This document shows positions 15,537-23,083 of a stretch of DNA of 64,000 nt, piece by piece. Origin of the DNA: Candidatus Thiodiazotropha sp. (ex Epidulcina cf. delphinae) (GTDB lineage Bacteria; Pseudomonadota; Gammaproteobacteria; Chromatiales; Chromatiaceae); assembly GCA_025656455.1 (NCBI GenBank), contig JAHXHS010000001.1:174484-238483 (forward strand). The letters run 5' to 3'. The number at the start of each line of letters is the position of its first letter. Positions within the stretch are counted from its first letter, which is position 1. A program made the translations under genes and the position numbers. The notes under the pieces are model-generated. The model searched no databases, was not told where the DNA came from, and saw only the letters and a program-made list of their open reading frames with translations.

Positions 15537-15568
15537 CCAGGTACTCTATCCAACTGAGCTACGGGCGC
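15492..15568 (-). tRNA. tRNA-Arg(ACG)
   Basis: 77 nt on the minus strand with encoded CCA (TGG at 15492-15494 on the plus strand). Acceptor arms GCGCCCG/CGGGCGC pair fully; D-stem GCTC/GAGT; anticodon stem CCTGG/CTAGG with loop CTACGAA (anticodon ACG at 15532-15534); T-arm GGAGG TTCGAAT CCTTC. A-to-I editing of the anticodon would let it read CGU/CGC/CGA. Its 3' half serves as the island attachment site. Confidence 0.95.
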
Positions 15569-15673
15569 TTTTTGTGGAAGGCGAATTCTGAAGATTTCTC
15601 GTCCTTTTGTCAATGCAGTCTACAAGGAGTTTTTCAGGAAATAGATTCATACTTGCGTCGTTTCGCTCCTGCT

Positions 15674-16053
15674 CGAACCAAATCCTCTCTCTCCGCCAAA
15701 TAAAAAGGGGGCATGCGGGACTCCCCAGCTTGGAAGCCGACCGAGGGGAGGGATTGATTCGCCTGCGGCTCACCCCTGCGGGGCGCCTACGCTGCGCTGC
15801 GGCGTCCTGCGTCGCTACGCTCCTTGTCGAACGAAGGGTTCGAACCAAATCCTCTCTCTCCGCCAAATAAAAAGGGGGCATGAGGGACTCCCAGCTTGGA
15901 AGCCGACCGAGGGGAGGGATTGATTCGCCTGCGGCTCACCCCTGCGGGGCGCCTACGCTGCGCTGCGGCGTCCTGCGTCGCTACGCTCCTTGTCGAACGA
16001 AGGGTTCGAACCAAATCCTCTCTCTCCGCCAAACAAAAAGGGGGCTCATTCGA
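15674..16053. repeat. Tandem 166/167-bp repeats carrying inverted tRNA-Ser 3'-end mimics
   Basis: Two near-identical units (15674-15840 and 15841-16006) and a third partial one (16007-16053). Each unit holds, on the plus strand, a degenerate copy of the tRNA-Ser T-arm, acceptor and CCA end (...AATCCTCTCTCTCCGCCA), followed by terminator-like AAATAAAAAGGGGGC, then ~120 bp of GC-rich sequence. The real tRNA-Ser lies just beyond on the minus strand, so the mimics are inverted relative to it. ORFs across the array are artefacts. Confidence 0.85.
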
Positions 16054-16070
16054 GCCCCCTTTTTGTTTGG
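16029..16070 (-). terminator. Rho-independent terminator of tRNA-Ser
   Basis: A perfect 19-bp stem: CCAAACAAAAAGGGGGCTC, loop ATTC, and its reverse complement. Read on the minus strand it follows the tRNA-Ser CCA end and gives a GC-rich hairpin with T-runs. Its left arm is also part of the tandem repeat array. Confidence 0.75.
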
Positions 16071-16158
16071 CGGAGAGAGAGGGATTCGAACCCTCGATAC
16101 GCTATTAACGTATACACACTTTCCAGGCGTGCTCCTTCAGCCACTCGGACATCTCTCC
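16068..16158 (-). tRNA. tRNA-Ser(GGA)
   Basis: 91 nt, class II tRNA with encoded CCA (TGG at 16068-16070). Acceptor GGAGAGA pairs with TCTCTCC; the D-arm begins GTCCGAGTGGCTGAAGG; anticodon loop CTGGAAA gives GGA (16122-16124); a long variable arm (TATACGTTAATAGCGTATC) is typical for serine tRNAs; T-arm GAGGG TTCGAAT CCCTC. Confidence 0.95.
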
Positions 16159-16223
16159 TGATTTTGGAGGCGCAAGATTAAACCAGTTCACGCCCGGAAT
16201 CAAATGACTGGGTTCTGAATCTG

Positions 16224-16694
16224 CTACAGATGCTGACTGAATTCGGCCACCACGGCATCCGCTTCCAGTTCACGGAAATTCTCGATGCTGATGTGGATCA
16301 ACTTCCCATGATCGCCTGACTCGAAATAGAGATCGGGTTGCTGCAGAAGGCAGGCATCCACAACGGTCTCTATACCGTAAGGCATGCCCGTGGGCGGCAC
16401 CGCCCCAGTCTCGCAATCGGCAAAGGCCTGTTGCAGCTCTTCCTCCGAGATGAGAAAGAGATTCCGCCCGGTGAGCTGAGCTAGGTCGTCCAGCACGACA
16501 TGATGGGTGGCCGGGATCACCGCTAGCACATAGCTCTCGTCATCCCCTAACAACACGGATTTCGCCATTCTGTCACCCGGAATGTGGGCCGCCTCTGCCG
16601 TATGTAGAGCGGAGTCGGTACGACGATGTTCGATCACTTCGTAATCTGTCTCATGGTTTTGTAGATACTCTTGGAGTGTGATTGCGATAGCCAT
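16224..16694 (-). CDS. YbaK/ProX-family aminoacyl-tRNA deacylase
   Basis: 156 residues from ATG 16694, preceded by GAGGTGATGAA; an upstream extension to 16829 runs into the divergent gene and is not used. The protein matches the YbaK/EbsC editing fold: Lys in MAKSVLLGDDESYVLAVIPATHHV, then EEELQQAFADCETGAVPPTGMPYGI (the G.vpP.g motif) and LYFESGDHGKLIHI. Such stand-alone domains hydrolyse mischarged tRNA, for example Ala- or Cys-tRNA(Pro). Substrate here is unknown. Confidence 0.88.
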   Translation of the reverse strand: MAIAITLQEYLQNHETDYEVIEHRRTDSALHTAEAAHIPGDRMAKSVLLGDDESYVLAVIPATHHVVLDDLAQLTGRNLFLISEEELQQAFADCETGAVPPTGMPYGIETVVDACLLQQPDLYFESGDHGKLIHISIENFRELEADAVVAEFSQHL

Positions 16695-16806
16695 TTCATC
16701 ACCTCGTATGCTCTCTTCACTATTTAGGAGTATAGTCCGCGGTTCAACAGATTTTAGTGGAGCCCCCGCGACCCTTTCCCGACAACCGATAACCTCTGTT
16801 TTTAAT

Positions 16807-17637
16807 ATGGCAAAAAGAAAGAAACGCAAATCTCGAACATTGGCCGAAACGGCCGACCGTCACCACCTCTATGAGTTGTCAGTGCAGTGCTCGGAGGCGG
16901 AAATCGACTTTGTCGATGATACTTTCAAGAAGCTGCGCGGCCGACGGGCCAGATCTCTGAGAGAGGATTTCTGCGGCACCGCCAATGTATGCTGCGAGTG
17001 GGTGCGACGGCACAAGGCCAACCAGGCCACCGGTGTCGACCTGGATGGCGAGGTACTCGATTGGGGACGCACGCATCAACTGAGCAGACTCAAACCGTCA
17101 CAACAAAAACGCATCACCCTGCTGGAAAAGAATGTGCTGAGCGTAAGGACCGAACCGATGGAGATCATCTCGGCGATGAATTTCAGCTATTGGCTGTTCA
17201 AGGAGCGCAAACAGCTGAAGCGCTACTTTCAGCGGGTACACCGGCAATTGGCGGATGACGGTATTCTTTTCATGGATGCCTATGGGGGCTACGACTCCTA
17301 CAAAGAGATCGAGGAGGAGCGGGAAATCGAGGATGGCGAAGGCAGCTTTACCTATATCTGGGAACAGGAGAAGTTCGACCCCATCAACGCAAACCTGATC
17401 TGCCATATCCATTTCGACTTCGAAGACGGCTCGCGTTTCGAACGGGCCTTCAGTTACGACTGGCGTCTCTGGAGCCTGCCGGAGATCCATGAATTGCTCG
17501 ATGAGGTGGGTTTCAGCAAGGTGACTTTCTACTGGCAGGGATTCGATAAGGACGGTGAACCGGACGGCGTCTTCCTACCCGTAACGGAGGGTGAAGCGGA
17601 TGCCGGATGGATCTGCTACATCACCGCAGAAAAATAG
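16807..17637 (+). CDS. Class I SAM-dependent methyltransferase
   Basis: 276 residues from ATG 16807, after which a very basic start MAKRKKRKSR suggests nucleic-acid contact. The Rossmann signature is present: LREDFCGTANVCCEW (motif I position), VDLDGEVLDWGR (motif II acidic), ISAMNFSYWLFKE and LADDGILFMDAYGG (post-motif III). The substrate is not recognisable. It diverges from the YbaK gene (113 bp apart) and meets mobB end to end with 1 bp between stop codons. Confidence 0.83.
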   Translation: MAKRKKRKSRTLAETADRHHLYELSVQCSEAEIDFVDDTFKKLRGRRARSLREDFCGTANVCCEWVRRHKANQATGVDLDGEVLDWGRTHQLSRLKPSQQKRITLLEKNVLSVRTEPMEIISAMNFSYWLFKERKQLKRYFQRVHRQLADDGILFMDAYGGYDSYKEIEEEREIEDGEGSFTYIWEQEKFDPINANLICHIHFDFEDGSRFERAFSYDWRLWSLPEIHELLDEVGFSKVTFYWQGFDKDGEPDGVFLPVTEGEADAGWICYITAEK

Positions 17638-17638
17638 A

Positions 17639-18175
17639 TCAAGAAGGCCGCGCAGAGTGGCTTTCGCAATACTCCCTGATGAAGTCGGCAATGGAGGGAG
17701 GATCATTGAGGTCAAGTCGGGGCAGCGCTGTCTCCTGTTCGATCGGGGTATCGCTCGCAATCGCGATGACCGAGCCATCCTCAGGAAAAATCAGCGGTTT
17801 TTTCAGTGACGCCCGGTGCAGCTCTATCTTGGGAAAAGCCAGGTGCCTGAACCCCTCGACCAGCACCAGATCCAGCAGGCTGCAGTCCAGGTGATCCAGC
17901 AGCAGAGGCAATTCCGGCTCCCGCTCCTCGGCTTCTTCCACCATCAGCGCCCACCGCCTGGAGGTTGCAAGCAGTACCCTGTCTGCCCCCGCCTTGCGTA
18001 GCTCGTAGCTATCCTTGCCTGGCTTATCGAACTCGACCTGATGATGGGCGTGTTTGATCACGCCCAAACGCATGCCGGCTTCCCGCAGACGTGGAATGAG
18101 CTGTTTTAGCAAGGTTGTTTTGCCTGTACCGCTGTAAGCGGCAAAACCGAGTAAAGGGACTGAGCTGTGGTACAT
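17639..18175 (-). CDS. mobB: Molybdopterin-guanine dinucleotide biosynthesis adapter MobB
   Basis: 178 residues with P-loop FAAYSGTGKTTLLKQL (~11-26), VIKHAHHQVEFDKPGKDSYE (the conserved KH.HH...D..GKDS. segment) and a DLVLVEGFRH Walker-B-like motif. MobB binds GTP and cooperates with MobA in attaching GMP to molybdopterin for molybdoenzymes. No other molybdenum gene is in the window. It sits just downstream of the chemotaxis operon. Confidence 0.92.
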   Translation of the reverse strand: MYHSSVPLLGFAAYSGTGKTTLLKQLIPRLREAGMRLGVIKHAHHQVEFDKPGKDSYELRKAGADRVLLATSRRWALMVEEAEEREPELPLLLDHLDCSLLDLVLVEGFRHLAFPKIELHRASLKKPLIFPEDGSVIAIASDTPIEQETALPRLDLNDPPSIADFIREYCESHSARPS

Positions 18176-18205
18176 CGTATGGATCTTGAAAAACGACCGT
18201 TGAAT

Positions 18206-18227
18206 CCTGGTGAGAAATGCGGGCTAG
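18206..18227 (+). repeat. Solo end of the element-3 type repeat, with CTAG
   Basis: CCTGGTGAGAAATGCGGG (18206-18223), identical to both termini of the element at 21941-22224, followed directly by CTAG (18224-18227). No second end is found close by, so it looks like a solo terminus or a decayed element between DUF2802 and mobB. Confidence 0.7.
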
Positions 18228-18241
18228 TGTAGTGTCCTATA

Positions 18242-18649
18242 CTAGGCATCCTCCCGCTTCATGCCATGTATCATGATGATCAGGTCAGCGGCATCACGAC
18301 TGATGCCCAACTCTGACACCAACTGCTCGGGTCCGGCGCCGGCATGCACCATGCGAATGGCGTCGCTGTAGGGAGGCTCTCCCTGCTGACTGCTCTGTTC
18401 TATGTTTTCTTGACGCTCTTCCAGGTTTCGCCCCTGACGCTCAAGACGATTCACCCGCTTGTCGACACCGACGGCGCTGGAACAGAGCGCGCCCACGGTC
18501 TGTTTGAGGGTCTCGATCTCGCGTTTTTGCAGTTCCAGCATCTCGCTCTGCCGACGCTCCTGCCAAAAACGATACCCCATCAGGACCAGCAGCAGCAACA
18601 GAAAAGGCACTATCCCGAACCAGAGAAATGCCGCATCACTACCCTGCAT
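18242..18649 (-). CDS. DUF2802 protein at the end of the chemotaxis operon
   Basis: 135 residues: an N-terminal membrane helix (VPFLLLLLVLMGYRFW, ~13-29), a coiled coil (30-85) and a C-terminal helical domain (YSDAIRMVHAGAGPEQLVSELGISRDAADLIIMIHG) typical of DUF2802, which is found downstream of cheW in polar flagellates. Molecular role unknown. The start codon lies within GGTGAGAAATGC, the same 12 bp found at the ends of the element-3 repeats, so the start region may derive from one. Confidence 0.85.
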   Translation of the reverse strand: MQGSDAAFLWFGIVPFLLLLLVLMGYRFWQERRQSEMLELQKREIETLKQTVGALCSSAVGVDKRVNRLERQGRNLEERQENIEQSSQQGEPPYSDAIRMVHAGAGPEQLVSELGISRDAADLIIMIHGMKREDA

Positions 18650-18777
18650 TTCTCACCACCCGAGGCATCTGGCCGGCCACTGGATTCGACAGGGGGCCAG
18701 ACAGCAACCGACTTGCCTCGCTGATCGCAATCATAGGCCTGTTCCCTCGTAAAACTGTAAAAACAGGAGACTCATCA

Positions 18778-18960
18778 TCAAGCATACTCATCGATGTGCG
18801 GCTTTCCATCATCCTCATCTTCAGGCGGTTTTCTCCGTTGCCGCGGCTCATGCTCATCCGCTGGCTTGGGTCGCTCACGCCGCATAGGCGGTTTGGTCGG
18901 TTTCACCGGATAGAGCGGATTGAGCGGGGTCTGTTCTCCAATCTCAGGCATACCTGGCAT
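18778..18960 (-). CDS. Small disordered charged protein, hypothetical
   Basis: 60 residues from ATG 18960 (MPGMPEIGEQTPLNPLYPV, then PPMRRERP and PPEDEDDGKPHIDEYA). It is rich in Pro, Arg, Asp and Glu and is probably unstructured. A longer frame from 19062 would overlap cheW and is not used. It sits between cheW and DUF2802 in the chemotaxis operon and may be a small accessory peptide; I know no function. Confidence 0.55.
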   Translation of the reverse strand: MPGMPEIGEQTPLNPLYPVKPTKPPMRRERPKPADEHEPRQRRKPPEDEDDGKPHIDEYA

Positions 18961-19037
18961 CCTATTCGACGAACATGCTCTCACTATAGCGGAAAAACCG
19001 CCTCCGGGAAGAATACGGGACCGGCACCGGGATCGCC

Positions 19038-19520
19038 TCAATACATACTGATCTCTTGCCACTCCTCATCAGTCAGCAGCTTGTTGAGATCTACCAGAAT
19101 CAACAGGTTATCCTCTTGCGTGGCCACCCCCTGGATATAGCGGGAACTCTCTTCAGTACCCACGTTGGGGGCTGCATCGATCTCATTCTCGCGCAACTCG
19201 ACAACTTCCGCGACTGCGTCCACCAAGATACCGACCACCTGTTTTTCCGACTCGATGACAATGATTCGACTGGCGTCATCCACCTCCGTGGAGGGTAAGC
19301 CGAAGCGTGTCCGAGTGTCGATCACGGTCACTACGTTGCCGCGCAGGTTGATAATACCCAGTACATAGGAGGGTGCACCGGGCACCGGAGCGATCTCGGT
19401 GACCCGTAGCACCTCTTGCACCTGCATCACGTTGATGCCATAAACCTCGTCCATCAGGATAAAGGTCACAAACTGGATCAGTGGGCCTTCCCCACTGTCA
19501 TCATCGTTTTCAATACTCAT
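19038..19520 (-). CDS. cheW: Chemotaxis coupling protein CheW
   Basis: 160 residues, ATG 19520 preceded by AGGTGTGAGC. Two SH3-like subdomains with the usual landmarks: FILMDEVYGINVMQVQEVLR, PGAPSYVLGIINLRGNVVTVIDTR, and IVIESEKQVVGILVDAVAEV. CheW bridges chemoreceptors and CheA in polar signalling arrays. It lies 73 bp after the parP gene in the operon. Confidence 0.95.
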   Translation of the reverse strand: MSIENDDDSGEGPLIQFVTFILMDEVYGINVMQVQEVLRVTEIAPVPGAPSYVLGIINLRGNVVTVIDTRTRFGLPSTEVDDASRIIVIESEKQVVGILVDAVAEVVELRENEIDAAPNVGTEESSRYIQGVATQEDNLLILVDLNKLLTDEEWQEISMY

Positions 19521-19593
19521 GCTCACACCTCTATACCTCGTTGCGTTGTTGATCCCATGGCCAATGCTTACTAACCCTAACCAGGGCATGTGC

Positions 19594-20283
19594 TCATGCG
19601 GCAAGCATCTCCAGCACGCCATTCACATTCAGCAAAACGCTCAATTCCTGAATAATAATGCCGGCATACCAGGGTCGTCCCACGCCCCCTGTACGCCATC
19701 GCACCGCTTCCTTCTCTATATCCAGGGTAGTGCTGATGCTATCCACCGCAAGGGCCAGATGCCCATCACTGATCAGTAACAGGCGCCGCGGGCGCGCCAC
19801 CTCATTCCCGGTCAGTCTTTCAGGCATCAGCAGGCGGGCGCTATCGATGACGATCACTTTTTCATCCCGATTGATGATCACGCCGAGGGTCCAGGCGGGC
19901 TGCCCCGGTAGCTGGCTCGCCTCCCCCGCGTAGTCGAGAATCCCCACCAACGATGTGAGCGGAATCCCCAAAGTGATACCGTTCACCTTGAACAGCAACA
20001 CTTGAAAGCCGTTCTCCGCCCAGGCCGGAATTTCGCTTAGTCGTTCCTGCTCTCCCTCTTGCAGCGCCAGCCCAGGAGTCGGCGCCGCCACGGATTGCCG
20101 CACATCCTCTATTTCAATATCGGCATCTGTCGAAGGCTCTTTAACGCCGACAACGGGGGCTGCCGCCGGTAGATCGTCGATCTCTGACAGCAGGGTATCG
20201 AGATAGCTTTTCAATGCATTTTCGGGTTCTGCGATCTTGCCATCGACCTGTTGCAAACCTTGGGATTTCGATGACTGTTTCAT
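19594..20283 (-). CDS. parP: CheW-domain protein ParP (polar array organiser)
   Basis: 229 residues: a disordered acidic N-terminus (~1-90) and a C-terminal CheW-like domain (VLLFKVNGITLGIPLTSLVGIL, GVIINRDEKVIVIDSARLL, HLALAVDSI). Position directly after a ParA-type gene and before cheW is that of Vibrio parC-parP-cheW; ParP links ParC to CheA and localises arrays at the cell pole. Its start overlaps the parC stop (ATGA at 20280-20283). Naming rests on synteny more than on sequence. Confidence 0.82.
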   Translation of the reverse strand: MKQSSKSQGLQQVDGKIAEPENALKSYLDTLLSEIDDLPAAAPVVGVKEPSTDADIEIEDVRQSVAAPTPGLALQEGEQERLSEIPAWAENGFQVLLFKVNGITLGIPLTSLVGILDYAGEASQLPGQPAWTLGVIINRDEKVIVIDSARLLMPERLTGNEVARPRRLLLISDGHLALAVDSISTTLDIEKEAVRWRTGGVGRPWYAGIIIQELSVLLNVNGVLEMLAA

Positions 20284-21080
20284 GAGCCGGCGCCTGCCTG
20301 TGCTAGCGGCTCATGCTCACTGAGGAGATCCTGCAATAGCTTTTCATAGGCCTTCAGACCCCGGCTCTGGGGCGCGAACAGGGCAGGTGGAATGCCCGCC
20401 TTACTGGCTTCCCTGAACAAGGTATCAACAGGAACCACGCTGTGCCAGATCCGCTCCGGATAACTCTCGCGCATCACTCTCAGGCTGTCGATGGATGCCC
20501 GGGTACGGCGGTCAAACATGGTGGGAACGATGAGATACGGTAGCGGCACGTGCCGGGATTTGGTCAACATCTCCAGGGTATGCAGCATACGCTCCAGTCC
20601 TTTGAGGGCGAGAAACTCGGTCTGCACCGGAATGATCAGTTGTTCGCAGGCGGCCAGGGCGTTGATCATCAGCACGCCCAGGATCGGCGGACAATCGAGT
20701 ATTACGTGATCATAGCGGCTCTGCAAGCGGTTCAAGGCCTGCTTGATTACCAGTCCCATGCCATCCAGCTTACCCGCCTGGCGATCGAGGGTGGCCAGGG
20801 CCATCTCCGCGGGCATCAGATCCAGCCCTTCGGTGCCGGTGGGATGAGTCAGACTGAACGGATCAAGTTGCTGATTTAGCGCCACTGCCCGAAACAGACT
20901 GTAAACACTCGCCTCCAGGGCGTCCGGATCGTATCGAAAATAGCTGGTCAGGGAAGCGTGGGGATCGATATCCACCAATAAAGTACGCAGTCCCCACTGG
21001 GAAAGCAGCCCCCCTAAGGAGACGGTGGTGGTGGTCTTGCCCACACCGCCCTTCTGGTTGGCAACGGTCCACACCTTCAC
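20280..21080 (-). CDS. parC: ParA-like ATPase ParC (chemotaxis array positioning)
   Basis: 266 residues with a deviant Walker A KGGVGKTTTTVSLGG (~10-24), Walker A' LLVDIDPHASLTSYF and Walker B VILDCPPILGVL. ParC forms polar foci that recruit and partition chemotaxis arrays in polar flagellates. The start overlaps the motD stop and the end overlaps the parP start (both ATGA), showing a tightly coupled operon. Confidence 0.87.
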   Translation of the reverse strand: MKVWTVANQKGGVGKTTTTVSLGGLLSQWGLRTLLVDIDPHASLTSYFRYDPDALEASVYSLFRAVALNQQLDPFSLTHPTGTEGLDLMPAEMALATLDRQAGKLDGMGLVIKQALNRLQSRYDHVILDCPPILGVLMINALAACEQLIIPVQTEFLALKGLERMLHTLEMLTKSRHVPLPYLIVPTMFDRRTRASIDSLRVMRESYPERIWHSVVPVDTLFREASKAGIPPALFAPQSRGLKAYEKLLQDLLSEHEPLAQAGAGS

Positions 21081-21934
21081 TGGCCACTCCCAGGGAGATC
21101 GATAACGCGATCTTCACTGCCGTTCATGCCCATGATCACCAAAGAGACACGACGATTTTTCGCCCTGCCGGCTTCGCTGTCATTGTCAGCCACCGGCCGG
21201 TGTTCCGCGTAACCGACCGCGGAAAGACGATCCGGGTCGATACCCATGCGGGTCATCAAGTGCACGACACTGGCGGCGCGGGCGGCTGAAAGCTCCCAGT
21301 TTGAAGGAAACTCCTTGGTATTGATGGGGCGGTTGTCTGTATTGCCTTCCACCTGGACCTGGTTGGGCACTATCGCCAACACCTGACTGATATTCCTCAG
21401 CGCCTCCACTGCCGCCTTTGCGAGATGGGCGCTGGCGCTGGCGAACAGCATTTTATCTTTCATGTTCACCACCACCCGGTCCTCAGTGAAACTGACCTCG
21501 ACCAGGTCCTGATCGACATACTCACTGAGCATATCTTCAATACTGGCGGCAAGAAATCCAAGTCGCTGTACCTCATCCACGGGCATTTCCGGGACCGCAT
21601 CCGCTGCTCCAGCCAGATCGATACCTTGTTGATCGAAACTGCCGGGACCTTGTCGCAGTTCGTTGTCAATCAAGGCGCTCTGCTGGCCCATCCCGGGCGC
21701 CTCGCCCGAGTCGCGGCTGAGCTCCCCGATCTGGATCGGGTCAAGGCTGCGCCGACTCTCCTGAAAGGCGTTGGTAAGGGTCTGCGACAGCACCCGGTAT
21801 TTGCCCTCATTGACCGAGGAGACGGAATACATGACCACGAAAAAGGCAAACAGCAGGGTGATGAAATCGGCATAGGAGACGATCCATCGTTCATGGTTGA
21901 CATACTCCTCTTTACGTTTGCGCCGTTTTCCCAT
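21077..21934 (-). CDS. motD: Flagellar motor stator protein MotD (MotB-like)
   Basis: 285 residues: a basic N-terminus, one membrane helix with the proton-path Asp (VSYADFITLLFAFFVVMYSVSS, ~19-40), a linker, and an OmpA/MotB peptidoglycan-binding domain (VEGNTDNRPI, NWELSAARAASVVHLMTRMG, LSAVGYAEHRPV). It pairs with MotC to form a stator. A palindromic element ends 3 bp upstream of the ATG, so the GGTGAG that could act as its ribosome-binding site belongs to the element terminus. Confidence 0.93.
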   Translation of the reverse strand: MGKRRKRKEEYVNHERWIVSYADFITLLFAFFVVMYSVSSVNEGKYRVLSQTLTNAFQESRRSLDPIQIGELSRDSGEAPGMGQQSALIDNELRQGPGSFDQQGIDLAGAADAVPEMPVDEVQRLGFLAASIEDMLSEYVDQDLVEVSFTEDRVVVNMKDKMLFASASAHLAKAAVEALRNISQVLAIVPNQVQVEGNTDNRPINTKEFPSNWELSAARAASVVHLMTRMGIDPDRLSAVGYAEHRPVADNDSEAGRAKNRRVSLVIMGMNGSEDRVIDLPGSGQ

Positions 21935-21940
21935 GGTTAA

Positions 21941-22224
21941 CCCGCATTTCTCACCAGGATTCCATCCTTAGGTCCGTAATCGGTACATCCCTGTACCACT
22001 CCTTGGATTTTTGGGGCAACCAGGCCGAAGCAGGTTGGACGATCGGGCGCAGAAGCATAGCCGGGCCTATGGTTCAAGCCCGATCGTTCAAGATGCCCGG
22101 CCTGGTTGTTCCAAAAATCAAATAGGACAGACTGTCCGATGAATGCCATATCGTGAGAGATGCTAACCTGTTCAAGTTTCATAAGTTTTCCTGTTAGTAC
22201 GGTCCGCCTGGTGAGAAATGCGGG
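21941..22224. mobile_element. MITE-like palindromic element 3 between motC and motD, flanked by TTAA
   Basis: 284 bp with perfect 18-bp inverted ends (CCCGCATTTCTCACCAGG at 21941-21958 and its complement at 22207-22224), each bordered by TTAA (21937-21940, 22225-22228). The core at 21957-22006 is a diverged copy of the core of elements 1 and 2, with the hairpin GGTACATCCCTGTACC (21982-21997). An inner stem pairs about 22006-22027 with 22099-22119. It lies between the motC stop and the motD start in an operon. Confidence 0.85.
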
Positions 22225-22232
22225 TTAAACAC

Positions 22233-22979
22233 TCACTGGAGAAACCCCTTGAGCTTGGTCTCGATACTGCGTGGGTTGTCGCCCTCTGCAATGCCGATAA
22301 CCCCCTCGATGACCATTTCACGAAATTTCGCAATGTTCTCGGACTGGGTCTTCAACTTGGCGGCGATAGGCAACAGGAACAGATTCGCCAGCCCGACGCC
22401 ATAGATGGTGGCGACAAACGCAGTTGCTATACCGCTGCCCAGCTTGCTGGGATCGGCCAGATTCTGCATCACATGAATGAGTCCCATGACGGCGCCGATG
22501 ATACCGATGGTGGGCGAGTACCCCCCCATCCCCTCGAACACCTTGGACGCCTGGATATCGTGTTGTTCACTGGCATCCACTTCCATCTCCAAAATGTCGC
22601 GCAAGGCCTCCGGTTCGCTGCCGTCCACCAGCAGCTGCATCCCCTTGCGAATGAAGGGATCCTGCTCCTCGTCGGCAATGGACTCCAGGCCCAACAGCCC
22701 CTCCTTTCTGGCGATATTGCTCCAAGTCACCAGTTTCTCGATAGTCACCGGCATATCCAGCCTGGCCGGCAGAAACACCCGCGCCGAAAGACGTAGTGCA
22801 TGGAGGAATACCGGCACCGGGGTCTGCAGCAGAATGGCGCCGATGGTGCCACCGGTAACGATCACCATCGCCGGTCCGTTGACCAGGGAGTCGATATGAC
22901 CTCCCTCCAGCCAATTGCCCCCCAGAACCGCTAAAAAAGCGATAAGGATGCCGATAAAGCTTAGAAAATCGAGTCTCAT
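22233..22979 (-). CDS. motC: Flagellar motor stator protein MotC (MotA-like)
   Basis: 248 residues with four membrane segments of the MotA/ExbB type: IGILIAFLAVLGGNWLEGG, VIVTGGTIGAILLQTPVPV, and the conserved pair SPTIGIIGAVMGLIHVMQNL and GVGLANLFLLPIAAKL. MotC and MotD form a second, pseudomonad-type stator used for swarming or viscous conditions. The conserved cytoplasmic charged loop (EGLLGLESIADEEQDPFIRKG) is present. Confidence 0.93.
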   Translation of the reverse strand: MRLDFLSFIGILIAFLAVLGGNWLEGGHIDSLVNGPAMVIVTGGTIGAILLQTPVPVFLHALRLSARVFLPARLDMPVTIEKLVTWSNIARKEGLLGLESIADEEQDPFIRKGMQLLVDGSEPEALRDILEMEVDASEQHDIQASKVFEGMGGYSPTIGIIGAVMGLIHVMQNLADPSKLGSGIATAFVATIYGVGLANLFLLPIAAKLKTQSENIAKFREMVIEGVIGIAEGDNPRSIETKLKGFLQ

Positions 22980-23083
22980 ATCACTCCCGTTGACCCGGGT
23001 ATCCCATGTTGTATCCCATAAAGCTCTCTATCTTTCCCCGTTCCCCTGGGCCTCTGATATCACCAATCAGTAGAAACACTACA

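Noticed and set aside
15674..16053. CRISPR-like array
   Set aside because: Units are ~166 bp and nearly identical throughout; there is no repeat/spacer alternation and no cas gene.
15546..16181. ORFs with segments such as GGERGIRTLD and EREGFEPSIRY
   Set aside because: Typical artefacts of translating tRNA-Ser 3' ends; they cross the tRNA gene and tandem repeats.
21937..22182. 81-codon minus-strand ORF between motC and motD
   Set aside because: It lies inside the palindromic element and ends in its terminal repeat; composition is not protein-like in its second half.
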